Positions 32,481 to 46,546 are shown, counted from the stretch's first letter. The stretch is 64,000 nt of DNA from Lobosporangium transversale (GCF_002105155.1 NW_019029056.1:1-64000); one strand, 5' to 3'. The notes: generated by a model not told the origin, from the sequence alone. Program-made: numbers and translations.

Positions 32481-34303
32481 ATGGTTCAATCTTCAGAACA
32501 GAACACACAGCCTACATCCACCATCGTCCAGATCTCAAGTATATCCAAGGAGGCTAGCAGTTTAGACCTCCAAGGAACGGCTTCAGTCGAACAGTCAAGC
32601 TTTGAAAAGCTTCATGAAAAGATGCGGCCATTACTCCTTTATGTTGTCTCAACAGCCCAATTCATCGATGTCGGTAGGTTAATTCCCTATATATCCTAGT
32701 ACTATTATGTATTGACACTTTTCTCTGGTTCGTATTTACTTATCATGCTAAAAACTTTTTTATTTCGTTTCTGCCGGTCCAACTAGTCAATGGGGCGTCA
32801 GTAGCAGTCGCTATTCTTCCCATTGCCGACAGTCTAGATTTTAGTATTCCACAATTGCCCTGGATCCTGAACGCATATACAATCGCATTCGCGGGCCTCC
32901 TTATCCTCGCAGGTCGCCTTGGTGACCTATTTGGTCATCGTCGGATGTTCCTTTTTGGCCTTACTTGGTTTGGGATTTGGGCACTTGTGGTCTCCTTCTC
33001 AACGAACCCCATCATGTTTGTCATCGCTCGCGCACTCCAGGGCATTGGTGCCGCCTGCACTGTACCCACTGCCATGGCTCTAATCGCCATCAATTACCCT
33101 GTCGGTCCTCAGCGCACAAAAGCATTCTCGATCTTTGCGGCTTTTGGAGGTATGGGCGCAGTAGTTGGTCTTCTTTTAGCCGGGGGGTTGATCGCCAGTA
33201 TCGGTTGGGAATGGATCTTCAGGGTCTCTTCTATTGCTGCTTTCCTTTTGCTAGCTCTCGGGTTCTTGGCTATCCCAGTAGCACCCCTCAAGTCTGAGAA
33301 ACCCAAGATTGACTATCTTGGCGCCACAACCGCAACAGTCGGAGTCACTGGCATTGTTTATTATATTACCACAGGTGTAGAAGAGGGTTGGGCAAGTGCA
33401 AAGACACTCCCAGTCTTCATTATAGGTATACTTCTCATCGGTGCATTCATCTTTATCGAATCCAAGGTTGAGTCGCCGCTGATGCCTCTCCGGGTCTGGA
33501 AAACTAGAGTCTTTGCTGCCTCTGTTGTGCTTGCGTTTATCCAGATGGCTATGTTCCAAGGTGTCATTTACTATGCCAATTTGGTCTTTCAAGAGGTTTA
33601 CGGTTGGTCTCCTATTAAAACCGCTGTCGGCTTCTTGGTACACTCGCTTCTCGCCATTGTCGTGTTTTCAATCCTTGGAAGGACACTTCCCCGCCTACCA
33701 TTGAAGCCCATTATCATCTTTGGATTTTTGCTCCGCTGCATTACGGCCCTCTTGTACACGTTCGTGGACGAGAATACCTCCTACTGGCGACTTATCTTCC
33801 CAGCATTGATTATCCATATCTTTGGAACAGGATTCTCAATGCTCCCGCTTCAAGTCACAGCCGCGCGGGACGCTGATAACAAGGACCAAGGCCTAGTGGG
33901 AGCTATCTATAACACAGGGCTCCAACTCGGTGCTCCTTTTGGCCTCGCTATTTTGAACGTTATATCTATTTCAACTAACGGCGATAACAATGGTGCTGTG
34001 CGTGGTGGGCCTGTTTTGATGAAAGGTTACCGGAACTCGTTCTACGGTATCACTGCTTTGGGCTTGTTCGGAGCGTTGCTCACTTTAATTATCCTTCCAT
34101 GGGACAGGCCTAATCGACCTGCGAAGAAGGCTACCGATGCTGCAACGGAAAGTAAGCTGGAGGAAGGTAGAAGCCAAGAAACAGGAAGCCCAATGAAGCT
34201 GGACATTGCTCCAACCATTGAGGAGTTAGTATCGGACTCTTCTAAAGTTGACAGTGAGGTCAGTACCATCACATCTGTCAAAGATACACCATTCAAGGCC
34301 TAG
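32481..34303 (+). CDS. MFS drug:H+ antiporter, DHA2-like (14 TM)
   Basis: Two exons, 32481-32673 and 32787-34303, 569 aa. The intron is GTAGGT...CTAG and the junction reads FIDV|VNGASVAVAILP. After a cytosolic Ser/Thr-rich N-terminus of about 50 residues come the MFS motif A (GRLGDLFGHRR, between TM2 and TM3), an RALQGIGAA segment in TM4, and an antiporter motif C-like stretch (GGMGAVVGLLLAGGLI) in TM5. More hydrophobic helices follow, totalling about 14, and a charged cytosolic tail of about 80 residues ends the protein. This is the pattern of the DHA2 family, which exports drugs or metabolites by proton antiport at the plasma membrane. Its place beside the array suggests export of the oxidised product; that is inference. 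Confidence 0.9.
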
Positions 34304-34304
34304 G

Positions 34305-34336
<32 letters not shown>

Positions 34337-34683
34337 GAGCAGGGCTCCCTTTTCCAATAATTGCATATCCTAAATATTTTTCAAAGCATTCTCATTTCTT
34401 ATCCACATTAAATCAATTAATTTATGTTTATTTTTCCTGTATTATAATCTCAAGAATCAATAAAAAGGAACGTGCTCTAGGGCAAGAGTAATTAAATTTG
34501 GTGAGATGAAAATTTTGTTTACTTGTTGCCAAAATAAATATTCAAATAAGTACACCATCTTCGTGTTTGCGAATGTTCGATTTTGATTTTGATTCTTAAA
34601 TCCTTAAAGGCATTAAGGTTTTTGATTGATGTCAATGTATGTACACATGAATCTTTAATTATTAAATATGTTCTAATATTAAT

Positions 34684-37600
34684 CTAGGATATAATAGGCT
34701 TGTCATTAGGCTTTGGTAGCATAGGAGAAGAATCCGAGGTTGAAGATGAGGATATCATTAATGATGAACTTATTGCCAAGTCCGAGGTAGGAGCAACCGC
34801 TGCTACTGCTGAGGATAAGGAAGTAATTGATGATGATGCTTTAGATGATACAGCTTCTGGCGCTAGGTATGGTTCGTTTAACATAGTTTTTGGCTCCGGC
34901 AGTGCGGATACTCCCTCTGGTTCGATTGTCATTGCTGTTGTGGCTAGCGGTGCGGGTAATGCGGGTGATATGGGCGATACAGGTGATATAGATGATGTCG
35001 GGGACACAGTTAGCCTTGAGAATGGAGTAGCGTTAGGTGAGAGTGGTGACGTTGGCATTCTCACAAGTTCTTCGCGGAGTGGGCTCATTTGCAACGATGA
35101 CATGGATGCTGAGAAAGGCAATACAGAAAGAGAATGCAGCGGTGTTTGAGCAAGGGGCCGTGCTAATGATCCGCTTTTGGAGGCACGTAGTATCCCTGAT
35201 CCTCCTCCTGATCCTGTGCCAACAGGTCCTGTAGTCGGTCCTGATAAAGTTCGCATCAAGGTCCCGGGTCCAGGCCCATGTCCAAGACGCGCCTTGCCAG
35301 ACGTTGATACTGTTCTTCTGGCGCCAGGCCTGGTAAGGTACTGTTTATCATCCCTCAAAGAGCCATCGCCATGATGTTCTGGAACTGTCTGCAAAGACAT
35401 TTCGGACGAAGCTAACGGCGCCCTATACATGGACTGCGCCTCTGAAAAGCTCTCTTCCTGCTCACGCTCGCATTGTTTCTGATGTAGTGCCAATATTGTG
35501 GCAGAAATACGGCCAGAGAAGGTTGAGACTGAGTCTCCTTCGCTGATCGTATCCGAGTCCTCACCGTCCTGATCAGAAAACATGCGGTCCAGAATCTCAT
35601 GCATCCTTTCAGCACTGGCAGCCACGTTGCTACTATAGTGAGACTCTGTTGGGCTTTCAGGTCGGCTACCTGCACGACTTTTAATCGAGGGTGCACTATG
35701 CCCAACACCTTTAATACTACTGCTACTTGCACCGCCACCAACGCCTGCGCCACTGTCGTCGACCTGGGTATGATCTAAGAATCCTGTAGTTGATGGTAAA
35801 AGTAATAGTGGAGGTGATACTATGGGAAGGGGCGTTCCCCTCCGCTCTCCGTCTCCTGCAATTGATGACGCCGTAGTAGAATTCCCAGCGGAAGGAACAT
35901 ATCGGCCTGCTTCTTTGCTCCAATACTGAACTGATTTCTCAGGGCCCCTAGAGACCTTTAAAACCTCACCTCCATGTAGCTTTACAGGTGTATCCGATCG
36001 GAGCGCCTCTGCAATATGATTCTCCACAGGGTTTCGAGCATAGGTTGGTTGTGGATGTACAATATGCATATGTCGCTGTTGTAAACTAGCTCTCTGACCA
36101 GGTTCCAGGGTATCCCCGCTACCACTGGCACCAACCGAAGGATCGTCAACGTCATTGAGAGCCGAGATCAAGTCTGTACTAAACTTTTGGGATGACTTTA
36201 GCCTACTAGCATTGGTAGTACGGTCTGATGCTGCTTCCGAGGCGGGCCTTTGTAGGTTTGGTAGGCTAGGAATACCTGAGATATCTGAGGCTAAACTTCC
36301 AGTCTGCGAAGCCAAAGCCTCTGGATTTGCCACGAACAAGTTACGTTTCTGCTCATTATTACGGCCTGATTCTTCAAAGAAACGACTGATTCCTAAAGAA
36401 TTTAATTCTCTCACACCGCCAGCCTGTGATATGTCATCTGCTGTATCCATTGAAACGGCTGGGGGACGGACTGGACGAATGACTTCAAATGCCTTTGATT
36501 TAGAGCCCTCACTGCTGAAAGACATGGTTTTCGCTCCTTGTTTGCTAAAACCCAAAAGCCCTTTGATAGATTGGAGAACACCACCATTCCGCTTCCCTGC
36601 TGAGGCAGTTGATGCTCCAGCAGCAGTATTAGTAGCCAAAGTAGATCCTGAAGTCCCATTGGGATTGTACAAGTATCTCCCATCTCTAAAGATTTCTGAC
36701 ATCCGCCGAGATCGGAAGTCCGGAGTCGTCTCTTGTTGATGAGTCATTCTCTGGAACTTTGCATATGACTCTCGGGGAGGAGGCTGGAAGCGTATAGATG
36801 AGAGCTGAGTAGGCTGAAGTTGGATTGCAGGCCCATCTACAGAATCAACCGAAAGAGAGTGTGGAATAGGAGAGAGCGATAGAGCTGAGATAGGTCCTGT
36901 AGTGCTATCCTGCGCCACCATGATCTCTGGGCGTAGATCTACTGACAGGCCTGTCCTGCGGTCCATTTCATCCGCCGGGTATACAGGTGAGCGATAGTTG
37001 GATGGTTGGTGCGCGCGATGGTAAAGCGAGCGATGTCGGATAAGGTCGTCTCGAGAAAGAGATCCAAGATCACCAACAGATGTAACAGATGAATAGGGCT
37101 GAATAGTATACCGCCTCGTTTTATGTAGATTTGCAATAGGGGGCTCTGATCGGCGCTGATGACGGTGATGATGATGGTGCTGGAGGCTGATAGGCCTGCC
37201 CGCCATGGTCCAGCCATGTTCCAACGTGCCTACCCCATCCTCAAAGCTGTAATTTTTCGTCGGACCTTGCCATCCAATTGTATGTCGAGCCTGCCAGAAC
37301 ATGAATACTTGGATCGTATTCCAGAGAATGAGCGCAAACATGATAATAAATGTAATCAGATGCAATGCCATCTGAATGTAGCCAAAGATCTGCCGCGCTT
37401 CAGGCGAGGCATTTAAATCATGCACATATGCTGCTGAACATCCTGTGACCACCAGTCGGATAAAACCCAACAGTAGATGAAACTTATTGTCGCCAGAGTC
37501 AGCATAGGGCCACTTGACGCCAATAACGAGCACATATCCTAGTTCTACTAGCATCAATATCGCCACTTGGGCTACTCCGTATGATGAAAGCATCGCTACA

Positions 37601-40411
37601 GCGAGGCCCCAAAGGAACCGTTTTAGCAACGTTACTAGGAAGAACAATGTTCCTTCGTTTACCAACGTGTTATAAACAGGACCATATCTCAGGAGAGTTT
37701 TTAGGTCCTCAAAAAGTAAAAACTGCGTTGAGGCCTTGAATATCCTCCATGTTAAGAAAATCGCGATCCCTACAGAACACATGAGCAGCGAAATTGATGC
37801 AATCACCAACATTACTGTTCCTCCGGAAATGGTTAACTGGTACATTGCAGACAAAGCCATTGGGGTATAGAAGAGGAACCAGGTGCGGAGTAGATTGCCT
37901 GGCATTTAAAAGAGGTTAGTGTATAATTATATTACAACAATGAGATGTTTAATGGCCCGTTTAAATATCTTTTTTTTTTTTTTTTTTTTTTTTTTTGGCC
38001 TACCTGTAACAAAGTTGGTGGCATGCTGGAGTGTTTTGCCTTTTTGGTGATTTTCTTTAGCCCTGAACCATGTAATGAGAAGAATGATTGCAGACATAAA
38101 TAAGGATATACCTCCTGCTATGAAAGTATTGATGAGGGTACAAAGGAACAGATTGGATGGGTAAGCTCCAATGGCTGCCGCATAGGCCTCCATGCCATAG
38201 CGTGATGCATTATAATATCGAGACCCTTGGTTATTATTGTTAAAGGGGTCATTGATAGTGGGGATGATAAGAGCGGTAGTGGTTGTGGTGGTTTTAGTAG
38301 GTCCAAGAGTTGCCGTGGTTGATGATGGCGGGTCTGTAACAGGTCTAGGTTTGGATCTGCTGGATGACCTTGAGCTGGTCGGTTTGGGCTCATTCTTGGT
38401 GGTTGTGGTTGTTGACGTGGTGGTCACTGATGGTGATGGTGAGGGCAATGTTGGTGAGACTGTTTCTGCTTGCCTTTTGCTATTATTAACCCATGAATAC
38501 AAACAATGACAGGATCAGATACAGATTTACGTAAATTTGAAAAGAAAAGATAAAAGATCTCCCCCTTATTCCTATACTATTACCGTAAATGAGGATCATT
38601 AGAGAATATCGGACTGGGAGAGGACGTGATATCTATCATAAATGGACTTTGTTTTGGTGTGAAAAGAGTATTTGCAAACTCATTCATCAGATCTAGATCT
38701 GGTAGAGATGGCTGTTTTTCAAAGTTGCTCATGCTGCCAGAAGATTGATAGGCCCCTTTGATCTGATTGACAGAGCCTGCGCCTCCATAGGTCAGCACGT
38801 CACTAGAATTTTCAGGACCATCACCTGCAAGGGAGTTCCGGAACTGCAGAAATGACCAATGGAAGAGTGAGGTGAATGTCTGGTAGAACGAAGGGTAATT
38901 GACAGAAAGCTGACCGGTCATCACTATAAATTGTGTATAAAAGATTATGTCAAACAACCCAGGAGTGTGGACGCTGAGTGTTTCAGAAGTTAATCCATAG
39001 GTGCCTACTGAGCTCATGAAGCCGGTCCCGACTGTAGCCCTCATGATCATAGAGACAAGGCTGATAAATCCTGAATACAGTGCCAGGGCGAGTGGAAGAA
39101 AGCTGACTGCAGTATTGACTTTTTTCATGTTTTGTTCCAACAAGACAGCAACGCAGACAATGCTCTGATTACTCCTATTGATGATCTGCATACTGACTAG
39201 AAGTTCTGCAAAAGGTGCATTTTGTGATATTGTAAAGTTCTATTTAATTGCACAAGACAAACAAAACAACAATGTGTTTTATTTTGTGAGCATGGGTGAA
39301 GGATGAATGGAGAAAAAAAAAAGTTCTTGATGGTCTCCTACCGTAGAAATCAACCCAGGTCCTGAAGCAGTGGGACAATCTCCAGTAATCATCTCGCAGG
39401 CAGGTCCTTCACTACGATGAAGCATTGTACCCAAAATAGTTGTCACAATAGATGTTCTCCCTGTTGAAAAAAAAAGAGAGAGAGAGAGAGAAAAAAAGAG
39501 AGAATGGAATGTTGTAGTTGTAATGTTGTGAAATTAATTACAATTAGTCTAAAATTTATAATCGATTCCTCATTCTTGGAATTGACACGCGTCCTAAATA
39601 TTGGGATATCCAACAAAGTTACGGAGACAAGCACTGCCAATGTTGTTCACATGACGACGATATTAAATATATAATAATTGTTATAATATTACTATTATTA
39701 CTAAAAGCCATCCTCCAGGCCTCTGTTTCTGTTTGTTTTTCTTCAGAGTATGCCCATGTCGAAAGTGTTGTTAGTGCCATCTTTTTTGTTCATTAACCTT
39801 CTTTTGCGGGGATACAAAAATAGAGTGAACAAAAACACAGCAAAACCCCAAGTGGTTTTTTTTATAATATTTGCCACTTCATTTTACGCCGCATTGCAAG
39901 TAAATTCTTTTTTTTTTTTTTTTTTTTTTTTTTTTCATAAGCAAAAGGACTGTCCGTATTATAAAAATAAAAGAGTGAACGTAGTTTTGGTGGAAGAGAC
40001 TAGAGAAATGGACGTACATTGGCTGGTTTCAGCTGCAGGGTATTGATAGAGATTAGAAAAGTTGCCTTGCAGAACCAGGTTGATAGATTCAGCTGTTGGG
40101 TCAAAGTGAGTGGTGACTGAAGTGAGGCTGAAGATGGGACTGGACCCGGAGCAATCGACATAGGGCCATGCAGTGGTGAGGGTAGGAAGTAAACAAGCCA
40201 AGATGACGATCAATGGGAGGGAGAAACAAGAACGGATACGTTTGGAGGATGAGTGACTTTGTGGGGTGTGAAATTTCGATAGAGACAGTCGTGAAGTGTG
40301 AAGCTGTTTCTGTTCCTGATTCTGTTCCTGATTCCGTTCCTGATTCTGTCCCTGTGTCTGTGCCTGTCCCTGTGCCTGAAGCGACCTGCGGGGCAGTCCT
40401 GGGAAATGCAT
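34684..40411 (-). CDS. Flc/TRP-like membrane protein with long cytosolic tail
   Basis: Minus-strand exons 40411-40018, 39460-39342, 39185-38584, 38479-38004, 37898-34684; 1601 aa, every junction in phase. The N-terminus is a Gln/Glu repeat tract, then a hydrophobic segment (SLPLIVILACLLPTLTTAWPY) that looks like a signal sequence. Next comes a cysteine-containing ML-like lumenal domain (exons 1-2) and a multi-pass region with about nine helices across exons 3-5 (for example TNFVTGNLLRTWFLFYTP and YVLVIGVKWPY). The arrangement is that of the fungal TRP-like family (Flc1-3, Pkd2), whose members act in FAD or ion transport at the ER, vacuole or plasma membrane. The last exon adds a tail of about 800 residues rich in Ser, Pro and Thr with no recognised domain. 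The most 5' in-frame ATG (40411) was chosen; it puts about 60 residues before the hydrophobic segment. Confidence 0.85.
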
Positions 40412-41381
40412 CAGGGAATGGAGGAAGAAAGTATAATTAAATTGATACAACTGTATTTTCTTCTATGGGAAGGGGGAAGAGAAAGAAGGAGGGGGCAAGA
40501 AAGAGAGAAGGGGGAAGGGGAACCGTTTACTGGTTTACTGCGTAAGGTGAGGATAGAAAATGAGAAAGAAAAAAAAAAATCGATTCAGTCAATGAACGAA
40601 ATGTCAAAAGAGAATGAGTTTAAAAAAAAAAAAAAAAAAAAAAGTCCTCCCTCTCTCCCTCCGCCTAGGGTTCTTCGGTGCAGGGACTGAAGAATGAGAG
40701 AAATAAAAAGAGAGGGTATGAATGTGTGGATGAAGATGGCTCAAGAAAACATTAGTCGAAAGAATGAGAGAGAAAAAAAGCACAGGGACGTTCAAATTAA
40801 AATAAACGATTGTTTGGGATTGCATAATTGCAGGAAATGCAGCAACGGTTTAACATGAACTTTTTTTTGCTATTGTTTGCTGCTGCTGTTTTGCTGTTGT
40901 TGTTTTGCTGCTAGATGCAACGTTGCATCAATTGAACATTTTTTTCTGTTTGCCCGGTTGCTATACCTCTTTTTACTTTTTTACTGTTTGCCTTTGCAAT
41001 AAAAAAAAACTTTACACACTACCCCTTCCTTCCTTCCTCCACAATAATTCACTAATTAATCGCTCTCCATTTTTATGCTCTTCACACTCTTTTCTCTTTT
41101 CCTCTCCCCCCTTTTTTCCCTTTGTCTTTTGCCTTTTGCCTTTTACGATAATTCTCTCTCTCTCTCTCTCTCTCTTTCTTTTCCTCTTTCTTTGCCTTGC
41201 ACCATAATCTTCATTTCTTCATTCATTTCACTCCATTCCCATTCCCATTCCATTCCACCTTCTTTTCACATGGACAATTGACTGACATTGGTTTTTTTTT
41301 TTGTTTCCTCCTGTACCTAAGTCTGCATTTTAATTTTAATTACTTCTAATCCTAATAAAAAGAAGAAAAAAAAAAGAAAAA
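40412..41381. other. Divergent promoter region, Flc-like and RhoGAP genes
   Basis: About 1 kb shared by two divergent genes. It contains A-runs (40621-40643), pyrimidine-rich stretches before the RhoGAP start, and a TC dinucleotide repeat at about 41155-41176. No gene seen. Confidence 0.5.
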
Positions 41382-41933
41382 ATGACTGACAATAGTCATA
41401 ATGATCCTAGCACCTTCTCCTCCACCCCACCCACTATGACTGACACTACTTCTTTGCACGAGCTTGCTGCTACATCTCCTTCCTCCTCCGCTATAAAGGC
41501 CCTTCCTCGTCCCATCTCAATCCGCCATAGTCAGAGCTATGAACCTGCTCCCCCTAGTCCAACCAGCGATATCACCCTAAGTGAACTTCGAGGTGTCCGC
41601 TCCTCTGCCTCCTTGAACTTACTCGCCTCCTTCTCCTCAACCTTCACCCCTCAACAGCACCAGCCCCAACAACGGCCTAATCATCGATCTCAGATCTTCT
41701 CCAACCCCTTCAAGAAATTACAAAACACCTTCAACAGCAAAAGGAATTCAGACCTTACCAGCCTCAATAACAATAATTATAATAACCTCCTCAATGGAAA
41801 CCGGCTCGAAAGACCCGTTTCCTCTGCTTCTTCGGCCAATTCACTTACATCCTGGAGGACTAAGGGCGCCGAGATGCTGTCAAAGTCATGGGGGCGAAAC
41901 AGAAAGTGTAAGACAAATGTATATCAAGCACAG

Positions 41934-41971
<38 letters not shown>

Positions 41972-43260
41972 AGAAGCTTCACTCTGTCTGTCTCTCTTGT
42001 GTTTACATGTCCATACCATGGCTATCGAGTGTATGACATGACAAAAAATGTCGTGCAAATGAACAAGAGAAGGATAAAAGAGATAAATGATATTTTCTAT
42101 ACCAAACTGATATCCAATGCATTCATGCTCATCATTATTCCTCCTCTCCATTTACAAATATGGTGTATTTTTTTTCTATATCTGCAAAACCACCATCTTC
42201 CGCCCCCGATCGGTCCATTCTCAAGACTCGGAGCCCTTGTTAAAGAACGTGGGAGCCGTTGTGTCGGCAAGTCCCATTTTTGGCGTTGATCTCAAGGAAG
42301 CCATCCGGCTCTCACACATCCCAAACACCCCCTTGGTCCCAGCCGTTTTGCATCGATGTGCAGAGTTTTTAGAGGCCAAGGGCGTAGATGAAGTTGGACT
42401 CTACCGGTAAGCCGTCTTTAAAGTCTTTTTTCTTTTTTCTTTTTTTTTTATTGACGCTGGTACATGTATTATTTTTTAAAGATACATAAATATATATATA
42501 TATACGTATATGTATATGTGCGTGTGTGTGTTTAGATGGCTTTTCCATTGTTGGATCGTGCATTACATGGAGTTAACGTTCTGTTGATTGTTGTCGTTGT
42601 CTTACTGATGCATTATTATGTATGAATGAATGTGCATGAATCCATCCCATCTATTTCTACTCTTTCTCTTTGATTTTCCCTCTCCCTGCACTTGAAAATG
42701 AAATGTCCCGAACTTGATCCTTCAACATCTTTCTCTTCTCCCACTCCTTTCAATGCTCATTTTATTTTTATTTATTTCCACAGAAATGCAATTTTCTCTT
42801 GTGTGACACGCACGGGGACGTTTAGACCTTGGACTCTCTCTTTGTTCTCACCCAAAAATCTGATTGACATCTCTTTTTTCTTTTTCCCGTGTGGAGTGAA
42901 AAAAAAAAAAAAAAAAAAAAAAAGGGAATGAAGGATTGGGCGTGGGTTTTCATGCTTTTTGTTTTGCTCAGGGGAGAGGAAACCAGGGAACCGTAACGAT
43001 AACAACATCAACAATCAATACAACTAAAGAATTATAACAACTTGTCTCCAAATAACAATTTCTGTGGAACAACCTTGTAATGAATTCAGCCCCAAACTCA
43101 TACAAACTTGCTTCTCATTAGTGTCCCTGGCAGCCATATCAATGTGCAAAAACTCAAAAGGGTCTTTGACACGGGCAAGGATTATAATCTGTTGACAATG
43201 GATGGAATCGATCCAAATGATATTGCCACATTACTCAAACTCTATCTTCGTGAATGTGAG

Positions 43261-43291
<31 letters not shown>

Positions 43292-44761
43292 CCTCTATCG
43301 TAACAACAATAAGCAATAATGCGCATGATAGTAAGTGAAAAACTAACAAAGAAGCTAAATGGATTAACCTACACCTCGTTTCTACACACTACATCCCTAC
43401 ATCCATTATCATAAACTTTAGTACCAAGTCCATTAATGCCACCAATACTTCTTGAACAATTCCAATCACTCTTGACTACTGATCGACACATCTGCCAGAC
43501 CTTACGTAGTATTCTTGTTCAGTTGCCATATCAAAACTACATTGTTCTCTCGTACCTATGTCATCACCTATCTAAAATCGCAGCTCATTCAGACAAAACA
43601 AAGATGACAGTGTCCAATCTTGCACTAGTCTTTGCACCAACACTTGCGATCGGTAGCGTCTTATTCAAGGCTCTTCTAGGTGGGTTCTATGATACCTCAG
43701 TCGATACTCCTGAAAGCCGAGAAATGGGTCTCAAGATCGTCTGGGGTGGGCGACAGCTCAAGGATGCTGCCGGAAACGACATTCAGGAATGGCCAGAAGA
43801 TGATCAAGACCTGGAGGGTAGAGGATATGGGCCCAGTGATAAGGAGGAACTAGAAGGCTCAGACGTGGACTCTACTCAACAATGTCCATTTTATCAGGAA
43901 CTACCAACACCTACCATTCGTCATCAACATTCAATGCCGGCTCTGTCAACACCATACAGTGAGAATTTCCCTGGTGCTGACAGCTCTGACTCTTATTTTC
44001 CAACTGTTGCTCCTTTTGAGAAAAATAACATTGGTCCACTGGATCTTGATCCGGAAGATGATCGGCCGGTCTATGGGCAGGTCCTGGAAGATCCACCATC
44101 ATCATTGTTGCTTTCGTCGCCTGCACCCTCTAGTGTTGATAATTTAAAGGATTCAGGGCAGAGAAGGAGAGTGGAGGATGAAGAAGCAGCACTCATGCAT
44201 GCAATGATAGAGCGTGAAGATCTTGTAACCAATTCCCCTCCACCTTCTTCACCAATTAGTGAGGGATTCAAACATGAAAAGCAGCCGACATTGGGCTTGG
44301 GATCCGTGCGCGTGAATGTGCAGGGCGGAACTGTTGTCCCCGCAGTGATAGCCTTGGTACAACCGCTATTGCCTTCTCACCTGACTTCGACTGCAACAAT
44401 CGCTAATAACTCGAATACAACCTCAGCGACCGCAGATCTCACTAACAGTGGTGACAACCACTGTAATGGAAACAATAATAATGAAATCATAAGCAATGGA
44501 AATAATACCAGCAACAGCGGAGCTAACACTAATAGTAATAACAATTATAACAATAAGAATAGCATTCTTGATTTCCAGAAACAAGAAGTATTAGCCACTC
44601 CTACAGTTGTACCGGTTGCACTCCATATCACAATCGATGCCGGTGTTGTACCCGCCACCGCCATTACGAATATAAACAACAATATCTCATCCACCGCTAA
44701 CTCAACAAAAGAATCATCCCTACCGTCACCACCAACATCAGACCAAAAAACTCGTGCTTAG
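41382..44761 (+). CDS. RhoGAP domain protein
   Basis: Four exons: 41382-41907, 42226-42406, 43122-43255, 43422-44761; 726 aa. Residues 1-190 are Ser/Pro/Thr-rich and disordered. A RhoGAP domain spans about residues 197-375: it opens PIFGVDLKEAI and has EVGLYRVPGS, where the catalytic arginine finger R236 is split by the exon 2/3 junction. It continues RELPSPLMPP across the exon 3/4 junction and ends NLALVFAPTL. RhoGAPs speed GTP hydrolysis by Rho/Cdc42/Rac GTPases and so switch off polarity and cell-wall signalling. The C-terminal half is low complexity, including an Asn-rich run near residue 620 encoded at about 44400-44570. No BAR, PH or LIM domain was seen, so the subfamily is not assigned. 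Confidence 0.9.
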
Positions 44762-46386
44762 ATTTACGTTGTATTGAAAAAAAAAAAAAAAAAAAAAAAA
44801 CATTTCTCTAGAGCAAAAAAAAAAAAAAAGAAAAAGAAAAAAAAATTACTATACCAATATCGCGCACGCTTCTTACTCTGTGTATATTTGTAAAACGTTC
44901 AAGTGTATAAATAGTTATATTATGCTGTTGATGTTTTGAAGAAATGTCTGCATTTAACCCCAGAAAGAAATAAATTCCGTTTGAAATAGATATAAATCTC
45001 TTACTTGGAAAGTATCAGATCTTTAATAATAATAATAATAATAAAGACACATTTAGCTCAAAGGCAGTAAGATAAAAATGGGCTCTTCCAAGTGGACTAA
45101 GATAATAACGTTGTAATCTAAAATCAATCTGCCTCAAAGCCAACTGTTGCCTTTCAGATCATCTCGTGCGTATGGCTCTCAGCATAGATTAAATAATACC
45201 AATAAAAAAAATAAAAAATAAAAAATAAAAAAATTTAGGATCGTTATTGCCAATACTACAAAGAGCTTTATCGTGCAGAGTTGAACATGAGAGCTATTGT
45301 CAAGTAATCACATTTGGTTTGGACCGAAAATGTGCATTTGCATAGATTTTCCGGTCAGGAGAAACATGCGTGATTTAGTAGTATCCTTGATCTTCAATGA
45401 AACTTCAGCGATCCCTGCCGAGGCATTATTGCGCTAAATCTGATCAACGAGTAAAGAATCCTTTGTTCTGCACAGTGCGTCTGATCGCTCGGCAAAGTGA
45501 TTCAAAAGTTCGTTGGCTACCATGAGCAACAGACTACAGAGCTGAGTTGGAAGCCAGACTATAAGGAAACTACCATCCACAAGAAGATTGAGGAATGGGA
45601 CCGAACCTTAGACGCGCATAATATATAAGACCAAGAAGCGATTGGAGCAGTGAATATGACTATATGACAGTCAGGAGCTTTTACCCTTGCGGGTCGGAAA
45701 TAGAAATGTATCGTGACAGGCGTTGCTGAGAGGATCTTTTTTTTTTAAGCCCGTCCACTGTAGACAGGGCTTTATTGTCGAGCTTGTTGGGATAGCGGCA
45801 ATCATGAAAAGGAGAGGGGGGAGGATGCGCGGTGTCTAAACAAATTCTGCGCTACAGCGACTATTCGATTAAGAGATACGATGTCATTGACCTACCCACA
45901 GGCTACATCTCCAAAAATCATTTTGGTCAACACCCAACTGAGACAAGAACGGTTTGAAGGAGCAATTGAGCGTACAGGAAATATCGCGTTACCGCGATCT
46001 TCAGGATATGCAACGTCGACCAATGAACACCCTTGCATGGGTATGAGCTGCAAGGCAAATGCTACTGTCCGATGACATGTGTAGATAGATGATAGAAGAT
46101 CATCATTCTCGACTTTTGAATCGTGAAGATAGTGGATATGTATTTTCAAGAAAAAGATATTTCTTCATGCTTTTACGAAAGAAAAAGATTTGGGCGCAGG
46201 CATTGTATACCATGTCGGGAGAGCAATCAACTTGGTTTTAATTTGACAAAGTGAACCAAATCTCAAGATGAGGTGACACAGAAAGGTTTTATTAACTCAT
46301 GTGAGGGTTGGGAGAGGATGAAGAGGAGGAATTGCAATACACATTCTATTCTCCACTTGCTCCACTTGACTACATATAAAGAAAAA

Positions 46387-46418
<32 letters not shown>

Positions 46419-46546
46419 AAAAAAGAGCTATCCGTGAACACATACGTGAAATAAACTGGAATACGGATTTTTTTTTTCTTGATCAGCGATAAAAAAAAAA
46501 AAAAAAAAGATATCATAATTTTCATAATTACAAAAGCCTAAATCCA
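44762..46546. other. Intergenic region
   Basis: About 1.8 kb with no gene I can support. It contains A-rich runs (44777-44835, 46381-46424), short AAT repeats at about 45027-45043 and AAAAAAT repeats near 45206-45235. Open stretches at 45881-46149 overlap on both strands and carry no recognisable motif. Confidence 0.5.

Noticed and set aside
34700-36739. Long plus-strand frames opposite the Flc-like last exon (34700-35149, 36155-36739)
   Set aside because: They are shadows of the 3.2-kb coding exon on the other strand; no domain or intron structure.
45881-46149. Overlapping frames on both strands near 46000
   Set aside because: Short, mutually antisense, no motif.
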